This document shows positions 1 to 12,309 of a DNA stretch of 64,000 nt, in pieces (position 1 is the first letter of the stretch; every line of letters begins with the position of its first letter). The position numbers and the translations under genes were made by a program. The notes beneath the pieces were generated by a model. It worked only from the letters and a program-made list of their open reading frames with translations, was not told the origin of the DNA and searched no databases. This DNA is from Biscogniauxia marginata (Eukaryota; Ascomycota; Sordariomycetes; Xylariales; Xylariaceae), in contig MU404122.1 in the NCBI GenBank assembly GCA_022695795.1, forward strand, positions 124,001 to 188,000, written 5' to 3'.

Positions 1-2519
1 AATTAGTTATATTAACTTATATGCGAATTAATATAAGAAAAATTATAATTAAAAAGAAAAGTAATTACAGTTTTAACAAGGATTTAATAACGAACTTCTC
101 TCGTATAAAGAAAAGGTTTACATATTAAAACGAGTACAAGACAAATTCGTTAAAGAATTCCACGAATATCCTTTATATAGTTACCAAGGAATTTTCAAAT
201 CGATAAAACGACTTTAAAAAGAATTTAACTTTTTAGAAATACGATAAACAATTAAAAGAATTATAAAGAATTATAACGTTTATAATAAGGCTAAAGTATC
301 ACGACATAAACCATATAAACTATTATAATTAATTTAAATACCTAATAAAGCATGATACATAATTATATAGGATTTCGTAGTGAAACTTCCTAAGTTAAAA
401 GATTCCACTATAAGAGTACCTTATAACAACATATAAGTAATTATTAATAAACTTACAAAATATGCCTATTTTTTATTATTCAACGAATTAAGCATAGCAA
501 AATAACTAGCTTTTAATTTCTTAAGAGAATACGTTAATAAATATAAATTATTAAAACGTATTGTTTTAAATAAACCTAATAAAACGAATAAGAATTAAAT
601 AAAAGTTGTTTATAACGTATTATCCTTAAATAAACAAATAAATAAAGAGATTAAATCAAACAATGAAATAATATTTACGAAGTTATATTAACTAGGAAAT
701 AAATAACTAAGTAAAATTGCTACTAATAACTCAAATAACATATAACACTTCAGTTAACAAAGACATGAAGATATTACTATATAAAGTAGTATATAGATAA
801 AAAGCGGAAATCCAAAAATAACCAATTAAACTCACGGAAGCATTAAAAGTTGAAATAAAAGCCTTAAAAGCAAAAATACTATTTAAAAAGGTCTAGGTAA
901 TATAATAACAACTATAAAAAGAATTATAATTTATTTAAAACAAAATAATAAAGTATTATAACAAAAAAAGAATTAAAGGATTAATTCTTAAAAAAGGAGA
1001 CATAATTTACTTACTTTGTTAATAATAAGGTGTAATATTAAAAACACCTTAAATTAAAACAAAACGGCCTAGTAAAAAACTTAAGTTTAAAAAGTTAAAA
1101 CTATATAAAATTAAAAAAGTTATTTCGAAAGTTAATTATAAGTTAATATTATTAAAAGGATCCAAAATATATCTTATATTCCATATTTCACTTTTAAAAC
1201 TAACATTAAAAAACGCCTTATTAAAAAACCAACTAAAATTTAAAAAAAACCTTAATAAATACGAGGTAAAAAAATACTAAATTTAAAACGAGTTAAAAGT
1301 TAATTATAGCATTTTGTTAAATAAAAAGGTTACTTATTAAAAAAAAACACTTAAAAACCTTTTAAACACTTAAGGAACTTAACGGCCGAACTTAAGAACT
1401 TTTACTAATAAAACCCGGATCGTCCAGGAAAATCTATGGGTGTAAACCAGAATCTAAAGGGGATAGGTCGAAAAAGGGGAAAGCCGTCGAAACAAGTACG
1501 TTTTACCTAGATTTAAACTAGTGTAATAATTTCTCTATACGTTATTGTTTTTTAATAAGACGTTTTTACTTCTCCTTTTCACGCTCGACATGATTTAACT
1601 CCTCGATAAAGTTTAAATCACGCATAATTATCTTTTTAAGCTTTTTAAACTAGAAACAACGTTAAATACAAAAACGACAAACATAATTTATTACGGCCTT
1701 TAAACGGATTTTAGCCTTTTTTAACTCGTTTTTAATTTTTTGAAATTATTTAGTAATTTCGGCTATATTAATTTTTGAAATTCCGAAAACATTATATCAA
1801 GTACGATTTATCTAAATATACTTATTATAACGATCAAAGTTTTTCGAGGTAATACATTCTTTTTCGTTATAATCGTAATAAAAACAAGGCATTTCTTTTC
1901 GACTTTTAAGAATAATTAAGTTTATTAAAACTAGTTTATTTTTAACTTATTTATTAGCACGATGAGAAGCTTTAGAATTCTCTTTATAAATTTTTATAAC
2001 ATAATAAGACATAATAAAAAGGGAATAAAAAGGAACTTATTAATAAAAAGGAAAAACCTTAATTATAATCTTTTTTTACTTATCTTTAAAGATAAAGATT
2101 TTCGGAGGGGAAAAATGATATTATAAACCTCCTTTTCTCTTTTTTATCACATGTAGGTTATATAATCAAAAAAGCGGCGTTAAACGCTTAATTAAAAAAA
2201 ACGCCGATAAATCAATGAATTATAAATAAGAAATCAATAATTCAATAATTCACTTAATAATAAGAAAAAAAGAACGAGTATAAGTAAATCAAGGTTCCTT
2301 ATATATCTAGTTATTTATTCTAGTTCTTTAATTATTAATTTAAAACTATAGTCACTTTTTAATATTATAATAAAAGTACTATAAAATCTCTTTAACGAAC
2401 AAAGCATTATAAATCACTTAAACCAATCTCAATTCACTGTTTCCTTTAAATTAAGAAAACCTAGTATGTACTTACCTATGAAGTTAGTTAACTAGGAATA
2501 TATAGGGAGGTTCGTCATA
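1..2519 (+). mobile_element. Ty3/gypsy retrotransposon copy 1, 3' part (integrase region to 3' LTR), RIP-degraded
   Basis: The sequence is very AT-rich and full of stops, but a gypsy integrase reading is still visible, for example RHKPYKLL encoded near 302-325. This is the region between the integrase zinc domain and catalytic core in gypsy elements. Bases 1-1,390 align collinearly with about 3,245-4,690 (copy 2). Around 560-585, copy 1 lacks roughly 25-40 bp that copy 2 keeps within the integrase core. A purine-rich tract at 2,102-2,117 precedes the 3' LTR and fits a polypurine tract. The 5' part lies left of the window. The element cannot encode a working protein. The Ty3/gypsy assignment rests on the order reverse transcriptase, RNase H, integrase seen across the copies. 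Confidence 0.88.
2119..2519 (+). repeat. 3' LTR of gypsy copy 1
   Basis: The LTR starts with a decayed TATTATAAACC and ends GGTTCGTCATA, matching the family termini (TGTTACGAACC at the start, GGTTCGTCACA at the end). Its 3' half is clearly the same sequence as the 3' halves of the LTRs ending at 5,883, 11,575, 13,870 and 15,805. The next bases (TTAAG, 2,520-2,524) are native pol sequence of copy 2, so this LTR end is an insertion junction. Confidence 0.85.
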
Positions 2520-5500
2520 TTAAGGTTTATAATAAATCTAAAAGAAATTCATATTTAAAAAAGAAAAATAATAATAATTAAGGATTAATTAAAACCTAAA
2601 AATGTTATAAACGTATGTGTATTTCTTGGCTTTATTAACTACGTTAAATAACTTATCCAAGATTTTAAGCGAATTATTAAATTATTAATAAAATTAATTA
2701 CTTTAACGAAAATAAGAAAAGCTTTCCATTTCATTAAAAAAGCCAAATAAGCTTTTTAGTAACTAAAAAAAATAATAACCAACGAAGTTATATATAAACT
2801 TTTAAACGAAAACAAGAAAAAACGACTAAAAATAAACGCTTTAAATTTCGCTATTAAAGTAATTTTAAAGCAATTAAAAAACAATAAAAAATAATATCTA
2901 GTCGCGTACTTATTTAAAGCACTATATAATATTAAATTAAATTATTAAATTTATAACAAAGAACTATTAATAATTATTAAAGCATTAAAGAAATAAAAAC
3001 CATAGCTTAATAAAACCAAAAAACCTATTAATATCTATTTAAATCACAAAAACCTTATATAATTTATAATAATATAAACGCTTAATTAAAGATATAAACG
3101 TTAAATAATTTTCTTATTTAATTTTAATTTTAAAATTCACTATATTAAAGAAAAAGAAAATATTTAAATAAATCTCCTTAATAAAAAAAGAAATTAAAAA
3201 TTAAAAATCAATAAAAAAGATATTTAAATGTTTAAATAACAAAATAACAGGTTAATTATATTAATTTATATATAAACTAACATAAAAAACTAGAAATAAC
3301 GTTTTAAGGAAAGTTATAATTACAAAAAAAATTATAGTCTTAATAAGGATCTAATAACGAACCTCTCTCGTATAAAGAAAAAATATATATACTAAAACAA
3401 ATCCGAGACGAATTCGTTAAGGAATTCTACGAACATTCTTTATATAGTTACTAAGGAATTTTTAAGACGATAAAACGACTTTAAAAAGAATTCGACTTTC
3501 TAAAAATGCGACAAATAATTAAAAGAATTATAAAGAATTATAACGTTTATAATAAAGTTAAAGTATCACGATATAAACCATATAAATTATTATAACTAAC
3601 TTAAATACCCGATAAAGTATAACACATAATTATATAAGATTTCATAATAAAACTTCTTAAATTAAAAAACCTTATTATAAAAATACCTTATAACAATATG
3701 TAAATAATTATTAATAAGCTTACAAAATATACTTACTTTTTACCGTTTAACGAGTTAAACATAACAAAATAATTAACTTTTAGTTTTTTAAAAAAGTACG
3801 TTAATAAATATAGATTATTAAAACGCATTATTTTAAATAAAAACAAGTTATTTACGTCAAAATTTTAGATTAATTTAATAAAACGAATAAAAGTTAAATA
3901 AAAGCTATTTATAACGTATTATCTTTAAATAAACGAATAAATAAAGAGATTAAACTAAATAATAAAATAATATTTAAAAAGCTATATTAACTAAGAAATA
4001 AATAACTAAATAAAACTATTATTAATAGCTTAAATAATATATAACACCTCGATTAATAAAAATATAAAGATGTCACTATATAAAACAATATATAATTAAA
4101 AAGTAGAAATCTAGAAATAATTAATTAAACTCACGAAAACACCAAAAATCGAAATAAAAACCCCGAAAATAAAAGTATTATCTAAAAAAATTTAAGTAAT
4201 ATAATAACGACTATAAAAAGAATTATAATTTATTTAAAATAAAATAATAAAATATTATAACAAAAAAAGAATTAAAGGACTAATTCTTAAAAGAAAAAAC
4301 ATAATTTACTTACTCGGTTAACGACAAAACGTAATAATAAAAACGCCTTAAATTAAAATAAAACGGTTTAATAAAAAACTTAAATTTAAGAAATTAAAAC
4401 TATATAAAATCGAGGAAATTATCTCAAATATTAATTATAAATTAAAACTACTAAAAAAGTCTAAAATATGTCTAGTTTTTTATATATCGTTATTAAAATT
4501 AACACCGAAAAACGCCTCGTTAAAAACCCGGAATAAAATTTAAAAAAAAACCAAATAAATATAAAATAAAAAAGATTTTAAACTTAAAAAAATTAGTAAT
4601 TAATTATAATATTTAATTAAATAAGAAAAATACCCACTAAAAGAAAATATATAAAAACCACTTAAGCACTTAATAAACTTAAGAGATATATTTAATAAGT
4701 TTTATCGACGGAATTTAGATCAGCTAAAAAAACCTAAAAATCGGGATTTTAACTTAAGAAAAACAAGTCGAAAAAAAAAACGGCCTTGAAAGTAACTCTA
4801 GCTTATTTAGCTAAAAACTATTATTTAGTTTAAAAACGCTTTTATTCTTTTTTAAGTCGTTCTTGCTTTTTTAACTTATTTAAGTTTTAAAAACCTCGTT
4901 ATAACATTTTTAAACTCTTTTTACGGAAAAAGTCACGTTATTAACGCAACCTAAAAATACGCGTAATAAATTTATTTATTTCGGATTAAAGTTTAAGGAG
5001 CGCCGCTTTTACTTAACGCTTTTAAAGAAGTAAACGATTTTTTTTAACGTTTAACCGCTTAAAAGAATTTAAAGGAATTCTTATATCGTTATAAAAACGA
5101 TTATAACGAACATATTCGCTACATTTCTTTAATTCACTCTTAATAATAACATATTTTAATTTCTAATTAAAATAAAAAAAGTAAAACATAATATTAGTAT
5201 ATATACTTAACTTATAAATACGTTAAAAGAATTTTTCGCGTTTAAGTTTTTAATTATTACGACGACGTTTAACTACTTAATTATTAAATATAATAAAAAT
5301 AAAGAAAAAAAACTTATAAATTATTTTTAAAATAAAGATTTTAAAAGGAAAAAAAGTAATATTACGAATTTAACTTATTAAAAAGGTTTTTTATAAAAGT
5401 GTTAAGACATGAACTATAAAGATGTTAATAAAATAAAGGATTTTTATATAATATCACGTAATATAAATCATTATAAATAAGGTGATTTAAGTATATTTAT

Positions 5501-5883
5501 TTAGTAGTATAAAATAAATTACTTTAAATAGAGTAATTTAAAGATATTTAATATACTAAAAAGGAAATAAATTACTTTGAATAAGGTGATTTAAAGGTAT
5601 TTAACATATTAAAACGGAAATTAGGTATAAAAGGAAAACGAGTATAAAAAAGAAGGAATTTCCTTTATTACTAATTATTTATTTTAATTCCTTAGCTATT
5701 AATTTAAGACTATAATTACTCCTTAATATTATAATAAGAGTACTTTAAAATCTCTTTAACGAATAAAACATTGTAAATTACTTAAATTAATCTTAATTTA
5801 TTATTACCTTTAAATCAAGAAAACCTAGTACGTACTTACCTGTAAAGTCAGCTAACTAGGAACATATAAGGAGGTTCGTCACA
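2520..5883 (+). mobile_element. Ty3/gypsy retrotransposon copy 2, reverse transcriptase to 3' LTR, RIP-degraded
   Basis: The copy begins abruptly inside reverse transcriptase directly after the LTR end of copy 1, which indicates that copy 1 inserted here. An RNase H segment reads YNKELLIIIKALKK near 2,952-2,993, followed by a decayed HKNL motif. The integrase region reads RYKPYKL near 3,569-3,590 and keeps the LLKRII...KLFTSKF block that copy 1 lacks. Stops occur throughout. A purine-rich tract (about 5,346-5,357) lies directly before the 3' LTR. The 5' half and 5' LTR must lie left of the window. Confidence 0.88.
5360..5883 (+). repeat. 3' LTR of gypsy copy 2 (524 bp)
   Basis: It starts TATTACGAATT and ends GGTTCGTCACA. 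It is longer than its relatives because the first half carries imperfect tandem units of about 50 bp, with recurring ATAAATTACTTT / GGTGATTTAA words between about 5,455 and 5,620. It is followed directly by copy 3 pol sequence in inverse orientation, so no target duplication can be paired inside the window. Confidence 0.85.
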
Positions 5884-8800
5884 TTCCCTTAATATAATAA
5901 ATTTTAAAATTAAACTTAAACAAGAAAATTATTTAACGCTTATATCTCTAATTAAGTATTTATATTATTATAAATTATATAAAGTTCTTATAATTTAAAT
6001 AAATATTAATAAGTTTTTTAGTTTTATTAAGCTATAATTCCTATTTTTTTAATGCTTTAATAATTATTAATAGTTCTTTATTATAAATTTAATAGTTTAG
6101 TTTAATACTATATAATGCTTTAAATAAGTACGTAACTAGGTATTATTTTCCATTGTTTTTTAGTTACTCTAAAATTACTTCGATAACGAAATTTAAGACG
6201 TTTATCTTTAGTCGTTTCTTTTTATTTTCGTTTAAAAGTTTATATATAACCTCACTAATTATAATTTCCTTTAATTATTAAAAAACTTGTTTAGCTTTTT
6301 CGGTAAAATAAAAAGCTTTTTTTATTTTCGTTAAAATAATTAATTTCGTTAATAGTTTAACGATTCGCTCGAAATTTTAAATAAGTTATTTAACATAATT
6401 AATAAAGCTAAGAAATATACATATATTTATAATACTTTTAAGTTTTAATTAATCCTTAATTATTATTATTTTTCCTTTTTAAATGTAGATTTTTTCTAGA
6501 TTTATTATAAACCTTAAATAGTTTAGTTTTTTAATATGCTATTTACTTTTAATACTTATTTTATATATTCTTTATACTCTTTTTCGTTTTCTAAATAAAT
6601 TAATATATCGTTTAAATAAATAAATATAAATTTATCTAGAAATTTACAAAAAACTATTATAATCATATATTAAAATATAATAAGTATATTAATAAATCCA
6701 AATAATATAACTTTATACTTATAATATCTATATATTATTTATATTTTTAACCATTTTAATTATATAATAATTATTACAAAGGTTTAATACTATAAAAATT
6801 TAAGCTTTATTAATTTATTCTTTTATAAGTTTTATTAATAATAACAAATATTTATTCTTTTTTATTACTTTATTAAAATGTCGATAATTAATTACTTGTC
6901 GCTATATTAAGTTTCCTTTTTTATCGATACGCTACTTTCCGTTTTTATCGACTTTTAATATTATAATTACCAGGTATTTTAACGAGAACTCCGATTCTCG
7001 AATATATCCTTTATTAAATTCCTTTTAAATTCCTTTTTATAATGCTTTTTATTTTTCTTAATTTATAAGATATATTAAAAATAATTTCGGTTATTTTCTT
7101 TCTTTAAAGTGAATTTAGTGAATTTATTAGCTATGTTTTAATAATTCTTTTTTTGTTTTATTTTTAAATAATTTATAAAAACGGAGGTACTTGCGTAATA
7201 CTTTCTTTATTAGATTTTTAGGTTTAATTACTCGAATTATATAAGCGATATATTTCGTTTTTATATCCGTTTTTTTAATATTATTTATAATACTTATTTT
7301 ATAATTTATAATAATTAACTCTTTTTAATTTTAATTTTAATAAAGCGTGTTTATCTCGAAATTTATTTATAAATTACTTTTTTTAAACTAATTTATTCCT
7401 AGGATTATATTGTGATTTAATATATATATAATATTAAAAATAACTTGCTCGGGATATTCTTAAATAGTTATTAAAAAAAAACTATTTCTTTTAACACTTT
7501 ACTATTTTTATAATTAAATATATATTCTTTAAAGTTTTATAATTTATATAAACTTTATTTATATATTTATAATATATTGTTTTTTTAAGTTACTTTAATT
7601 AAAATATAATTTTTATTTGTTTTTAAGTTTATAAAGGCTTTATACTCCCTTTTATTATATTTAACTTTAGTTATAATGATATTATTAAGTCTTAACTAGA
7701 CTTCGTATAAAGACTTGCTATTTATGGCTTCTCGCTGCCTTACTAGCGAGAGCCTTCGCCGTTTTTTGGTTTTCCACGTCCCTAATTTCTTCGAGTCGTT
7801 ATAATCCTGATTTCGTTCCATTCTTAGGCTTTCATAAAAGCGTGTTTCTAATAATTATTATTTTGATAGTTTTTTTAACTACCTTTTACGTAATAAGGGA
7901 TAAAAGGTTTATCTTTTATATAAAACTTTATACACTAAAATTTTAATTCTTTTTCGAGGGCCTTTTTATAGCTTAAGTTTATTTTTCTATTAATTTAAAA
8001 ACTTTTAAGGTTCTAAATTATTTTCGAATAAAAGACATAATTCTTAGGTTTACTTGCTAAGGATAACTTAATATCTTTTTATAAATTTATATATATTTCT
8101 AGAAATTCTCCCTTTTTTAAAAATATACTTTAACGATTTATTTATAGCTTAGTTTAATTATACGTATTTTTACTTATTATTTTATTAAGTGTTTTTTACG
8201 AAACTAAATAAACTAATATTATAATTAACTCGCTTTTCGAGTTAATATAAAAAATATAATTCTCTTCGCAATTTTTATAGTTTCTCTTTAATTTCGTTTT
8301 TTTCGAAACCCGCTTTAAATAACTTATATATATCGCAAAATATTAAGATATAATATATATAACCCTTAATAATTACTTAGTTACTTCTTTTAAAACTTAA
8401 ATAAAAATAATAGGCTTTTAAATAATATAATTATTATAAGACGTTATTATAAATACACTCGTTTTTTTTCGTGTTATCACTTTCCAGTTTTTAGGGATAA
8501 TAACCAGCCTTATTCTTAAAGCTTCGATATACTTAATAAACGTCGTTAATATAAAAGCTCTAATATAACGATACATGTTTTCTTTATAATTCCGCTATTT
8601 TATTCTTATTAAGGTAAAATGTTTCGTTTTTTAGCTATTTAACTATTTTTAGATTTAGTTTAAACCTTTTACTTAATAACTTATTAAGTTAATTAATATT
8701 ATTTAGGTTTTAATAAACATCGTAATTATTATTTATATAAAACTTTTAATATAAATTATTATATTTCTTTTTTTTTCTAGTGTTTTTCACACTTATTATT

Positions 8801-10537
8801 ATTATAATAATTTTAATATAATTTATTATAATTTAACTTAATTCCTAAGTTATATCTTAGTTTATAAATATCATATTCGTATGGTAATTCGCTTTCGTTA
8901 CATTTTTATTTAGCTTATTTTAATATAAAATATCTTAAATACAAGTAATTATGCTTTAAGAAATCCTTAAAGCCGACCTAATAATATTTATAACCTTCGT
9001 ATATTATAATAAATAAGTAATAATACCTTAAATAATATTTACAAATTTCTTCTTTATAACCTTAATAAATATTATAACTTTTTTATAAGGACTTTCTCGT
9101 TTTTTTTTACCTTAATAATAATAATAAATACTTAGTTTACCTCTTTATTATTTTTAAAATAAACCCTTATTTCGAATATCCTTTTTTTAAGTTAAGAAAT
9201 TCCTTTTATTTTTAGTTTTTATTTCTTAAAACTTTGATACTCGTTTTTATAATATTTTTTCTTTTTATAATTAAAACACTTAATAATTAACTTATTTCGT
9301 TTCTTTTACTTTTTTTAAATAACGTTAATTTTAATAAGGTTTAACTTAGTTTTAGTGCTTTTCCTTATTCCAGCGCCATTTCTATAATTTCCTCCTTTTT
9401 ATTAATCGCTATTTTTTCGCTATATCGTTCTTTTTTTTAAGGTATTATTCAAAGTTTTTATTATTAATAATTATTATTATTATAACGTAATCGTTAAACT
9501 TTTTTAGGTTCCTTTTTTTATATAATTTTTTAATTTTTTATAAAATAAGTAATATAGGTTTTTAATAAGTAGTTATAACTAACTTATAAATTCTTTAAAC
9601 TTAATAACGTAATTTAAAGCTTTTTTATTTTATCGTAATTTATAAAGTCGAGTTTTAGCTTATTACTTAAGAATTAAGTTACTAAATATAAACCTAAATT
9701 ATTTTTTAAACTTCTTATAATCCTTAAAAACTTTCTTTATATCTTTTTAAGCGTTTAATTCATTATTTAAATAATCTTTTAATATTAATTAAAACCAGGT
9801 TAAAATACTATAAAAACCTTTTATTTCTTAATAATAATTATTTCGTAATAAAACTATAAATAAATTCCGGCTTAAATTAAAAATCCTTTTAAATTACTTA
9901 ACTTATTATATTTATTAAGTGTAATTAATTTAAAACCTTTTACCTCGAGAGTTGTTATGTTATTTTCGTCATTTAAGCTATTAAGGTTATTATCGTTTAA
10001 AGGTAGTTTTAATTATAACTATAATTAACTTTTATATTAATTCTTTTAAACCAATATTAAGCATTAATTAAAAAGCTATTAAAATGTAACGAACCTCTTT
10101 ATATATTTCTAGTTAATTAACTTTATAAGTAAATACGTACTAGGTTTTCTTAGTTTAAAAGTAATAATAAATTAAAGTTAATTTAAAAGATTTATAATGT
10201 TTTGTTCGTTAAAAAATTTTTAAGGTACTTTTATTATAATATTAAAAAGTAATTATAATTTTAAATTAATAATTAAAAAACTCAAATAAATAACTAAATA
10301 TATAAGAAATCCCATTTTTTTTATATTTATTCTTTTTAAGGAGTAATATTTAGCATTCTCCTTATTTTTTTATAAGTATTCGAGACTTTTATAAACACGT
10401 CGTTACTTTACCCTTAAAAGTACACACGACTTCGACTTTAAGTGTTTACACGTGTTTAAAAGTTTTATAAACACGTTCTCACTTTCCGAAAATTACTTAA
10501 AACTAGGGTAATTTAATATCCTTATTAGTTCGTAATA
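5884..10537 (-). mobile_element. Ty3/gypsy retrotransposon copy 3, inverted, 5' LTR through RNase H, RIP-degraded
   Basis: Bases 5,884-6,550 are the reverse complement of about 2,520-3,160, so this copy lies on the minus strand. The reverse transcriptase catalytic box is visible as YLNDILIY around 6,595-6,630, a form of YLDDIL with D changed to N, as RIP would produce. The copy is cut at 5,884 inside RNase H, where copy 2 begins. Its integrase and 3' LTR are expected left of the window. Sequence from about 8,500 to 10,084 should hold gag by position, but it is too decayed for me to recognise a zinc knuckle. The 5' LTR is at 10,085-10,537. Confidence 0.85.
10085..10537 (-). repeat. 5' LTR of gypsy copy 3 (453 bp)
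   Basis: On the plus strand it runs from TGTAACGAACC to AGTTCGTAATA, the inverted form of the family LTR. It includes the conserved segment around the word TACGTACTAGGTTTTCTT. It borders the internal part of copy 3 at 10,084. The outer flank is AATAA (10,538-10,542); its partner should be at the lost left end of copy 3. Confidence 0.85.
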
Positions 10538-11113
10538 AATAATAAATAAATATTACTCGCGATATTTACGTTTATTTTTATATTTAATTTTTTACTTCGT
10601 TATATTATAAACTAATTTTAACATTTAATATTTTTACCCCTTTAAATTAAACGATTATCTCGGCGAAAAGTATTAAATAAAACGCTAAAAAAAATACTAC
10701 TCTCGTGTTTTATAACGACAAAATTTTTTTCGTGTTTTTCGAAATTTAATATTAATAAATAAAAAATAAACTTATTATAAATATAAATTATTTTATTAAT
10801 AATACCGCGAAAAAAATTTATATTAAGTTTTAATTAAAAAAGATATTATTTATAATATTTAATTATATTTATAAAACTTATATTTAAATTAAATTATTAT
10901 TTTTAATAAAGTATTTAATTATTTATAAAATAAATATCAAGATTTAAATTATAAAGAAAAAACTATTAATAAATTTTATAATTTAAAAATAAAACTTATA
11001 AATTCTTTTATTAATTTTATTTATATATTTTACGAATAAAACTTAATTATTTAAAAATAAATAAAAAGTCGAATTTCGATATAAACTTATTATTACTTTA
11101 TAAATTAACTTAA
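10538..11113. other. AT-rich, RIP-like sequence, nothing recognised
   Basis: No reading frame, LTR terminus or inverted repeat could be recognised. The composition is the same as in the retroelements, so it is probably a decayed repeat of another family. The last five bases (CTTAA) form the target duplication of the solo LTR that follows. Confidence 0.6.
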
Positions 11114-11575
11114 TATTATAAACTAATAATGTTAAAAGGGTTATTAACAAGGGTATTAAGCATGGACTAAAAATATAAAAAACGGACGATTTAAGTTAAA
11201 GGTATAATATAACGTCACGTAATATGGATTCCCATGGATTCCGGAATTTATAAGAATCCAGTACGTTAAATCTTCGGGGATCTAAGAATCCAACGATATT
11301 TAATATACTAAAATAAAGAATATAAAGAATAAAAAACGAGTATAAAAAAGATAAAATCTCTCGTGTAATTAGTCTCTCGTTTTTTAGTTATTAATTTAAA
11401 ATTATAATTACTCTTTAATATTATAATAAAAATACCTTAAAATCTCTTTAACGAATAAAGCATTATAAACCTTTTAAACTAACCTTAATTTATTATTACC
11501 TTTAAAATAAGAAAACCTAGTACGTACTTATTTATAAAGTTAACTAATTAGAAATATATAGGGAGGTTCGTTACA
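11114..11575 (+). repeat. solo LTR of the gypsy family, TSD CTTAA
   Basis: It runs from TATTATAAACT to GGTTCGTTACA, the decayed family termini, and is 462 bp long. It is flanked by perfect 5-bp duplications CTTAA at 11,109-11,113 and 11,576-11,580. No internal element sequence adjoins it, so it is a solo LTR left by LTR-LTR recombination. The 5' half contains three short repeats around GGATTC / GAATCC words. Confidence 0.92.
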
Positions 11576-11705
11576 CTTAATTATAACTTATAAAAATGCT
11601 AATATAAACTTTAATAATTATATTAAGTTAAAATTAATAACTTGTTAAATAATTAAAAAATAATGAAATAAATAAAAATTAATTATTAATAATAATACTA
11701 AAAAT

Positions 11706-12110
11706 AACGTGTCTTATAAGCGAGTGGGCCATTTAATTTCCTATATAAAATCGACTTTTTCAAAAATTCATAGCTTTACGCGTAAAAATCGTAAAAATTT
11801 TAGACCTTTTTCTTTAATTATATAATTATACGGTTTAATTAAAAGTAAAATAAAAAAATACAAGTAAAATGTATTAAAAAAATACGTAAAAAGGTTTATG
11901 CGTTTTTTTTTAATTTTAGTTTTTACGCGTTTTCTTTTCGCGTCTTTTAAAATCATTTTTTTCGATTTTACTTTTAGTTAAATCGTTTAATTATATAACT
12001 AAAGAAAAAGGTCCGAGATTTTTACGATTTTTATGTGTAAAGTTATGAATTTTTTAAAAAGTCGATTTTATATAGGAAATCGAGTGGCCCACTCGCTTAT
12101 AAGACACGTT
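11706..12110. mobile_element. foldback MITE with TA target site (405 bp)
   Basis: The ends AACGTGTCTTATAAG and CTTATAAGACACGTT are exact inverted repeats. The match continues inward through AGCGAGTGGGCCA, CCTATATAAAATCGAC, AATTCATA and the oligo-T/A stretches, for about 180 bp per arm, so almost the whole element can fold back. If the terminus is ACGTGTC, both flanks are TA, which fits a Tc1/mariner-type insertion. It encodes no protein. A second copy is at 15,311-16,225, and the termini are shared with the larger element at 12,310-14,662. Confidence 0.85.
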
Positions 12111-12309
12111 AACGTTAATAATATTATAAATAATAAACTTAAAAATAAAAAATAATATAATTAACTTAAAAAAGTAAATACTTTATTTATTAATAAATTA
12201 AATATATTATTTTTAAATACTTTAAAAAAGTCGAAATAAATAAAAAATAAAAAAAGCGTATTGATATTATTATAATAAAAATAATTATAAAAAGGCTTAA
12301 ATTTAATTA

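Noticed and set aside
11768..11956. 62-codon Lys/Phe-rich frame at 11.8 kb
   Set aside because: It lies wholly inside a foldback MITE and is AT-rich chance coding.
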